Assembly (NCBI RefSeq): GCF_021246465.1
Contig: NZ_JAHRHK010000005.1
Span: forward strand, 166,958 to 230,957
DNA length: 64,000 nt
Direction of reading: 5' to 3'
Origin: Nocardioides sp. R-C-SC26
Lineage (GTDB): Bacteria; Actinomycetota; Actinomycetes; Propionibacteriales; Nocardioidaceae
A program made the position numbers and the translations under genes. Below, in pieces: positions 58,901-64,000 of the stretch (positions within the stretch are counted from its first letter, which is position 1; each line of letters opens with the position of its first letter). The notes beneath the pieces were generated by a model. The model made no database searches, was not told the origin of the DNA, and saw only the letters and a program-made list of their open reading frames with translations.

Positions 58901-59482
58901 TCAGGGTGTCGACTCGATCGCCGCCGTCACCAGCCGGACGACGTCCTCGGCGTCGATGGCGTGCAGGGTCGGCAGGGTGGCGAGGAGGTCGCGCCGGATG
59001 AGGGCGAGGCCGTGCACGGTCGACCAGCACGCCATGTTGAGCTTCTCGGCCGGGACGCCGGCACCCCACCCGCGCTCGCGCTGAGCGGTGCGCACGATGT
59101 CGAGGGTGTAGTCCCACATCGCGAGCCTGGCCGTCACCAGCTGGTCGTCCTCCGGGTGGAGCAGCTCCGCTCGCGACATCACGTCGAAGGTGGTCGGCTC
59201 GGCGTCGGCATAGCGCAGATAGGCCACGCCCATCGCGGCCACCGGGTCCTGTCCCGACGCTCGGGCCGCCTCGACGTCGTCGCGGGTGCGCGCGAGCATC
59301 CGCTCGAACCCGTCGGCCGCCAGCGCGGTGAAGAGGCCGGCGCGGTCGGCGAAGTGGTGTGCGCTGGCCTGGTGCGAGACGCCGCAGCGCCGCGCGATCG
59401 CACGCAGACTGGCCTTGGCCAACCCGTTCTCGCCGATCTCCTCGACGGCGGCACGCAGCAGCCCGGTGCGGACCTCGCTCAC
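58901..59482 (-). CDS. TetR-family repressor of the MMPL exporter
   Basis: 193 residues. HTH: AVEEIGENGLAKASLRAIAR then RCGVSHQASAHHFADRAGLF. The C-terminal domain resembles TetR_C_33-type ligand domains. Its GTG overlaps the MMPL stop by four bases (GTGA), so repressor and pump are made from one transcript. The perfect palindrome in front of the MMPL gene is the likely operator. Confidence 0.9.
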   Translation of the reverse strand: MSEVRTGLLRAAVEEIGENGLAKASLRAIARRCGVSHQASAHHFADRAGLFTALAADGFERMLARTRDDVEAARASGQDPVAAMGVAYLRYADAEPTTFDVMSRAELLHPEDDQLVTARLAMWDYTLDIVRTAQRERGWGAGVPAEKLNMACWSTVHGLALIRRDLLATLPTLHAIDAEDVVRLVTAAIESTP

Positions 59483-62400
59483 GACGTCGCCCCAGCACCG
59501 AGCACGCCGCGATCGCCGGGCTCGACCGCCAGCGGGGCGGCACGCCGTCGGCGCGGCCACCACAGGTGGCGACCCAGCAGCGTGGCCAGAGCCGGCACGA
59601 CCAGCGTGCGCACGACGAAGGTGTCGATGAGCAGCCCCATCCCGATGGTGAAGCCGACCTGCACGAGCGTCGTCACGCTGGCTGCCATCAGGGCGAACAT
59701 GCTGGCCGCGAAGATCACCCCGGCCGCGGTGATCACGCCACCGGTGGCGGCGGTCGCACGCGCGATGCCGACGGGCTCGCCGTCCGGTGCCTCCTCCTGC
59801 ATCCGCTTGGCGAGCAGCATGTTGTAGTCGGCCCCGACCGCCACCAGGATCACCAGGGTCAGCGAGGGCACCGACCACTCCAGCGGCTTGTCGAGCACGA
59901 TCTGCCACACCAGGACGGCGAGTCCGATGGCCGAGGCGTAACTGAGCGCGACAGTGCCGAGCAGCACCGAGGCCGCCACGAGCGACCGCAGCAGCACCAG
60001 CAGCACGAGGAAGACCGTGATCAGCGCGACGATCAGGATCAACCGGAAGTCGTCGCGGTCGAGCGAGGCGAGGTCGGCGTTGGCCGCGGCCATGCCGGTC
60101 ACGTGCACCTCGGCGTCCTCGAGCCCGGTGCCGCGCAGCGCGGTCGCGATCGACTCCCGTACCCGCGTCGTCCGTTCGGAGGCCTGGGGGCCGAAGGCAT
60201 CGGTGTCGCCGAGGACGACGATGCGCGCGGTCCGGCCGTCGTCGGAGAGGAACTGGCTGCTGGCGACGGCGAAGCGCTGGTCGCCCAGTGCCACCGGCGG
60301 GAGGTAGAACCCGCCCATCTCCGGTGTCCCGGCCCGGTCGGCGGTCTCGGTGAGGAACGCCGACGCCTCGCCGAGGCCGCCTTGCAGCTCGGTGACGGAG
60401 TCGGCCAGACGGGCGGTGCCGTCGGCGACCTGGCCGGTGCCGTCGCGCAGTCGGGCCGAGCCGTCGGCGAGGTCGCCGAGCTTGTCGGTGAAGGTGCGCT
60501 GACCCCGCGCCAGTCGGTCGACGCCATCGCGCGCGTCGGCCAGGCCCGCGTCGAGCCGGGCCAGCCCGGTCCCGAGGTCGGCGGTGCCGTCGGCCAGTGC
60601 CCGTGCGCCGTCGGCAGCCTCCTGGAGACCGGGGATCAGCTCGTCGCGCTGGCCGCGGTAGACCTGCCGGACGCCGTCGCGAGCGCGGGCGCACACCGGG
60701 TCCAGGGTGCAGGCGAGGCTGCTGCGCAGCGCGCGGTCGATGCGGGCCAGGCCGTCGACGGCGATGCGGGTCTGGTCGACGGCGGTCTGCAGGCCGGTGG
60801 CCAGAAGAGCGGCCCCGTCACGCAGGTCGGCGCTGCCGGTGCTGGCGCGGTCGGCGCCGTCGGCGAGCCGGACGACGCCCGCGCGCAGCTCCTCGATCCC
60901 CCGCAGCAGGCGGCCGGCGCCGTCGACGGCCTGGTCGGCACCGGAGGCGAGCTCGCCCGCGCCGTCGTCCAGCTGCGCGGATCCGTCGGCGAGCTCCCGC
61001 GCACCGCGGGTGCCGTCGTCCAGCTGCTGCTCGGCGTCGCCGAGCCGCTGCCCGACCTGACCGGCCTGGTAGGCCACCTGTGCCTGCGGGATGGGCTCGC
61101 CGAGGGGGCGGGTGGTGCCGCGCACCAGACCGACACCGGGCACCCGCGACGCCGCGGCGCCGGCCTGCTCGAGAGCGGCGAGGTCCTCGGCGTTGCGCAG
61201 GTCGCGGTCGGCGTGCACGAGCACGTAGTCGGGCAGCACCTCGTTCACCGGGTAGTGCGCGTCGAGCAGGGCGTAGCCCCGGTTGCTCTCGGTGTCGCTC
61301 GGCTGCACCTGGCGCTCGTCGAAGCTGGGCTCCATCGCGGGGAAGAACGCCGCGAGCAGCAGCAGGGGGATCAGCGCGGCGGCGGCGAAGCGCCCGGGCC
61401 GGGCCACGACGGCGTCGGCGACGCGCGCCCAGCCGGTCGCGGCGCTGGGGTTGCGGGGTCGCGGCTCGCACAGACCGCGCGAGCCGAGCAGCGCCAGGAG
61501 CGCCGGCAGCAAGGTGATCGAGACCAGCAGGGTGACCGCGACGCTCGCCGCGATCGCCGGCCCCGTCGTCCGGTAGACGCCGAGCTGGGCGATCACCAGC
61601 ACCGCGTTGGCCAGCATCACGGTGAGCGCCGAACCGACGATCACCGCCGAGACGCGGCTCGCGGCGTACCGCGCAGCGGCGGGCGCCGGCACGCCGTCGC
61701 GGCGCTGCTCGTGATAGCGACTGACGACGAAGATCGCGTAGTCGGTCGCGGCGCCGAGCACGATCGCGGTGAGGAACGATCCGGTGAAGGTGGAGACGTC
61801 GAAGACGCCGGTCAGGCCGAGCAGGCTCGTGGTGGCGCGCGCGACCACCAGCGAGATCCCGACGCTGCCGAGGATGAGCGCCGCCGTCGACCAGCGACGG
61901 TAGATGAGCATCAGGATCGCGAAGATCATCGCGACGGTGATCAGCGTGATCGGCAGGATGCTCGCCTCGGCCTCGACGGCCATGTCGCTGATGGTGGCGC
62001 TCGGGCCGGTGACCAGCACGGTCAGGCCCGCGGGCGCGCCGTCGCGGACGAGGTGGCGCACGGCCTCGATCTGCTGGATCGCCGACGGGGCGCCGGTCTC
62101 GCCCGGGATGCCGATCTGGAAGTAGAGCGCCTCGCCGTCCTCGCTGCTCAATGCCCGGGTGACCGCCACGCTGCGGATGTCCTGCACGAACGTGACGTCG
62201 TCGGGGTCGGCGCGCAGCTGGGGAACGAGTCGGCGCAGGTAGCGCTTGTCGTCGGCGGTGAGGCCGCCGGTGCGCTCGGCCACGACGACGAGGAAGCTGT
62301 TGCTGCGCCCGCTGCCGAACGCGGAATCCATCAGGTCGGTCGCGACGGCGGACGGTGCGTCGAGCGGCACGACCGGCGTGGAGTCCTTCGCGACGACCTC

Positions 62401-62526
62401 CTCCAGTTGCGGCACGGCCGTGTTGAGCACGCCGGTCACCAGCAGCCAGGCCGCGAGCACCCACCCCGCGCGGCGGACGACGAGCGTGGCGAGGCCGGTG
62501 AGCAGACGGCCCGGGCGATGTTCCAT
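59479..62526 (-). CDS. MMPL/RND-family membrane transporter
   Basis: 1015 residues, twelve expected membrane helices in two RND halves (ILPITLITVAMIFAILMLIY; LILIVALITVFLVLLVLLRS). ATDYAIFVVSRYHEQRRDG and VGADYNMLLAKRMQEEAPDG are the conserved charged stretches after TM4 and TM10. Between the halves, residues ~470-720 form an extracytoplasmic domain with many ADG/DDG heptad-like repeats (ADGSARLRDGTGQVADGTAR), a long coiled coil as in YhgE/MmpL-like proteins. It probably exports a lipid or drug. I chose the ATG at 62526 because a -10 lies seven bases upstream; a frame to 62583 would run through the operator. Confidence 0.92.
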   Translation of the reverse strand: MEHRPGRLLTGLATLVVRRAGWVLAAWLLVTGVLNTAVPQLEEVVAKDSTPVVPLDAPSAVATDLMDSAFGSGRSNSFLVVVAERTGGLTADDKRYLRRLVPQLRADPDDVTFVQDIRSVAVTRALSSEDGEALYFQIGIPGETGAPSAIQQIEAVRHLVRDGAPAGLTVLVTGPSATISDMAVEAEASILPITLITVAMIFAILMLIYRRWSTAALILGSVGISLVVARATTSLLGLTGVFDVSTFTGSFLTAIVLGAATDYAIFVVSRYHEQRRDGVPAPAAARYAASRVSAVIVGSALTVMLANAVLVIAQLGVYRTTGPAIAASVAVTLLVSITLLPALLALLGSRGLCEPRPRNPSAATGWARVADAVVARPGRFAAAALIPLLLLAAFFPAMEPSFDERQVQPSDTESNRGYALLDAHYPVNEVLPDYVLVHADRDLRNAEDLAALEQAGAAASRVPGVGLVRGTTRPLGEPIPQAQVAYQAGQVGQRLGDAEQQLDDGTRGARELADGSAQLDDGAGELASGADQAVDGAGRLLRGIEELRAGVVRLADGADRASTGSADLRDGAALLATGLQTAVDQTRIAVDGLARIDRALRSSLACTLDPVCARARDGVRQVYRGQRDELIPGLQEAADGARALADGTADLGTGLARLDAGLADARDGVDRLARGQRTFTDKLGDLADGSARLRDGTGQVADGTARLADSVTELQGGLGEASAFLTETADRAGTPEMGGFYLPPVALGDQRFAVASSQFLSDDGRTARIVVLGDTDAFGPQASERTTRVRESIATALRGTGLEDAEVHVTGMAAANADLASLDRDDFRLILIVALITVFLVLLVLLRSLVAASVLLGTVALSYASAIGLAVLVWQIVLDKPLEWSVPSLTLVILVAVGADYNMLLAKRMQEEAPDGEPVGIARATAATGGVITAAGVIFAASMFALMAASVTTLVQVGFTIGMGLLIDTFVVRTLVVPALATLLGRHLWWPRRRRAAPLAVEPGDRGVLGAGATS

Positions 62527-62533
62527 GAGCGGG

Positions 62534-62563
62534 ACCGTAGGGACACCTCCTTGCCACTGGCAA
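62534..62563 (-). promoter_or_regulatory. Candidate MMPL promoter overlapping the operator
   Basis: Minus strand TTGCCA (62563-62558), 18 bases, TACGGT (62539-62534), seven bases before the ATG at 62526. The -35 lies in the centre of the palindrome; the transcript would be leaderless. Confidence 0.5.
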
Positions 62564-62571
62564 GGAGGTGT
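62543..62571. promoter_or_regulatory. Perfect TetR operator palindrome of the MMPL operon
   Basis: 13-bp arms ACACCTCCTTGCC (62543-62555) and GGCAAGGAGGTGT (62559-62571) with centre ACT, no mismatch. It overlaps the -35 of the MMPL promoter, fitting repression by the TetR encoded at the end of the operon. Confidence 0.78.
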
Positions 62572-62658
62572 GAGCGGAGCCACGCCGAGCCGCGACGTAC
62601 TGCCCGAGCGGGCGATCTCCCCACCCGCTGTCGGACAGGATCTCTACGCTCAGCCTCG

Positions 62659-64000
62659 ATGCCCCTGCACCTCCATCACGCCCCGAGCACGCTGCCGCTC
62701 GCCGACGCGCTCGGCGAGCTGCTGGCCGAGCCCCTGCCCGACCCGTTCGCGGAGGAGCTCGTCGTGGTGCCGGCCCGGGGGATCGAGCGGTGGCTCACCC
62801 AGCGGCTCGCCCACCGGCTCGGCATCGGCCAGGCGGGTCGGGCGGACGGCGTGTGCGCCGGCGTCCGGTTCATCACGCCGTGGTCGTTGGTCTCGGTGCT
62901 GATCGACCGCGACCGTGACGACCCGTGGAGCCCCGACCGCTTGACCTGGCCGCTGCTCGGGGTGATCGACGAGGTCGTGGGTGAACCGTGGTGTGCCGCG
63001 CTGGCCCGCCATCTCGGGCACGGGCTGGACGATGCCGAGGCCGAGCTGCGGCGGGGCCGCCGCTATGCCGTGGCCCACCGCCTGGCCGGGCTCTACGCCG
63101 CCTATGCAGTGCAGCGCCCCGACGTCCTGACGGCGTGGCGCGCCGGCGACGACACCGACGGCGCCGGCCGCGACCTCCCGCCCGACCAGGTGTGGGAGGC
63201 CGAACTCTGGCGCCGTCTGCTCGCCGCCGTCGGCGTCGAGCCACCGGACGCGCGTCTTGACCGGGTGGTCGCCGCGCTGGAGGGTCGCGAGCGGGACGAC
63301 CTCGACCTGCCCGACCGGCTCAGCCTCTTCGGCCACACCCGGATGTCGGTGAGCGAGGTGCGGTTGCTCGGCGCACTCGCACGGCACCGCGACGTCCATC
63401 TCTGGCTGCCCCAGCCGTCGGCCGCGTTGTGGCAGCGACTGACGGGCGTGCGCGCCGCGGGCGTCGTGCCACGTGCCGACGACGAGTCGAGCACGCTGGT
63501 GCGCCATCCCCTGCTGGCCTCGCTCGGCCGCGACGCCCGCGAGCTGCCGCGCGTGGTCGCGCCCCTCCTCGCGGCACCCGACGCGGTGGAGTACGAGGTC
63601 GCCGATCCGGCACCGCTCCCGGGCACCCTGCTCGGGTGGCTGCAGACGGACCTGCGTGAGGACGCCGTCCCCGACGTCGCGCGGCGTGAGGCGCGCACGC
63701 TGAGCCCGACCGACCGTTCGGTGCAGGTGCACGCATGCCACGGCCCGGCCCGCCAGGTCGAGGTGCTGCGCGACGTCCTGGTGGGGTTGCTCGACGACGA
63801 CTCGACGCTCGAACCCCGCGACATCGTGGTGATGTGCCCCGACGTCGAGACCTACGCGCCGCTCATCTCCGCCGCTTTCGGTCTCGGGGAGGGGGAGGCT
63901 CCCTCGGACGGTGACCCGGCGCACCCGGCGCACGGTCTGCGGGTCCGGCTGGCCGACCGCGCGCTGACCAGCACCAACGCGCTGCTGGCCCTGGCCGCGA
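62659..64000 (+). CDS. recC: Exodeoxyribonuclease V subunit gamma, RecC (3' end cut by window)
   Basis: 447 codons are visible; the frame is open to the window end. The start LHLHHAPSTLPLADALGELL, then VVVPARGIERWLTQRLAHRL, the VGVEPPDARL region and LFGHTRMSVSEVRLLGALAR are typical of the N-terminal helicase-like domain of RecC. RecC recognises Chi and splits DNA in RecBCD repair; recB and recD would be expected to follow outside the window. A TACGCT eight bases before the ATG suggests a leaderless transcript. Confidence 0.92.
   Translation, partial: MPLHLHHAPSTLPLADALGELLAEPLPDPFAEELVVVPARGIERWLTQRLAHRLGIGQAGRADGVCAGVRFITPWSLVSVLIDRDRDDPWSPDRLTWPLLGVIDEVVGEPWCAALARHLGHGLDDAEAELRRGRRYAVAHRLAGLYAAYAVQRPDVLTAWRAGDDTDGAGRDLPPDQVWEAELWRRLLAAVGVEPPDARLDRVVAALEGRERDDLDLPDRLSLFGHTRMSVSEVRLLGALARHRDVHLWLPQPSAALWQRLTGVRAAGVVPRADDESSTLVRHPLLASLGRDARELPRVVAPLLAAPDAVEYEVADPAPLPGTLLGWLQTDLREDAVPDVARREARTLSPTDRSVQVHACHGPARQVEVLRDVLVGLLDDDSTLEPRDIVVMCPDVETYAPLISAAFGLGEGEAPSDGDPAHPAHGLRVRLADRALTSTNALLALAA

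Overview
The window is high-GC actinobacterial DNA. Gene content points to a member of the Nocardioidaceae (Nocardioides-like): mycothiol-type DinB proteins, a SigK/RskA locus, a 10-methyl fatty acid gene pair, an F420-type flavin oxidoreductase, RecC, many GTG starts, and 1-4 bp stop/start overlaps inside operons. I see 54 protein genes, two of them cut by the window edges, and no rRNA, tRNA, CRISPR array, insertion sequence or prophage.

Layout. 1-3.7 kb: end of a large LuxR regulator, a small unknown protein, an NADPH:FMN-type oxidoreductase. 3.7-15.9 kb: a reductive pyrimidine/beta-alanine catabolic cluster. A MocR regulator faces beta-ureidopropionase, dihydropyrimidinase, an LLM flavin oxidoreductase, a four-gene NMT1-type ABC importer, an omega-aminotransferase and CoA-acylating (methyl)malonate-semialdehyde dehydrogenase. 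No classical dihydropyrimidine dehydrogenase is present. 16-21.7 kb: an ABC exporter pair, a histidine phosphatase, a DUF559 nuclease-like gene and a VanZ-RDD membrane protein. 21.7-32 kb: a TetR-headed, translationally coupled acyl-CoA catabolic operon (AtuA-like protein, two acyl-CoA dehydrogenases, biotin-dependent carboxylase beta and alpha). 32-35.1 kb: BrkB-like membrane protein, PtpB-like phosphatase, an HTH/AbiEii-type nucleotidyltransferase pair.

35.1-46.5 kb: a locus closely matching the mycobacterial sigK-rskA neighbourhood. It has an MPT83-like fasciclin lipoprotein, sigK (frame broken in an 11-base homopolymer), rskA, a flavin reductase fused to DUF1365, two cyclopropane/10-methylene fatty acid synthase-type methyltransferases, a DUF1295 protein, an MFS transporter and a sulfite-oxidase-like molybdoenzyme. 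Two candidate SigK-type promoters tie the fasciclin and molybdoenzyme genes to the sigma factor. 46.5-48.8 kb: a second ECF sigma factor with an NTF2-like tail and a coupled mycothiol-type protein. 49-53.7 kb: glpD-TetR facing an alkyl-DHAP-synthase-like flavoprotein and a diacylglycerol kinase. 54-64 kb: a secreted SGNH protein, a condensation-domain/GNAT fusion, a hydrolase, an MMPL exporter with its TetR, and the start of recC.

The most unusual feature is the density of short repeats. (i) A GGTGGTCGAG/CGAGCTTGTCGAGA family occurs between genes and also inside four coding frames: it forms N-termini, a loop insertion in a biotin carboxylase, and the linker that joins two normally separate proteins. 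(ii) Four intergenic spaces carry exactly four copies of a degenerate 17-mer, GCGGTGASNNNCWGAGG, always in the order + + - -. Two other intergenic cluster types have unrelated sequences but similar four-copy designs. I know of no description of these clusters. Their function is unknown; candidates are bidirectional 3'-end structures, protein-binding arrays, or mobile REP-like elements.
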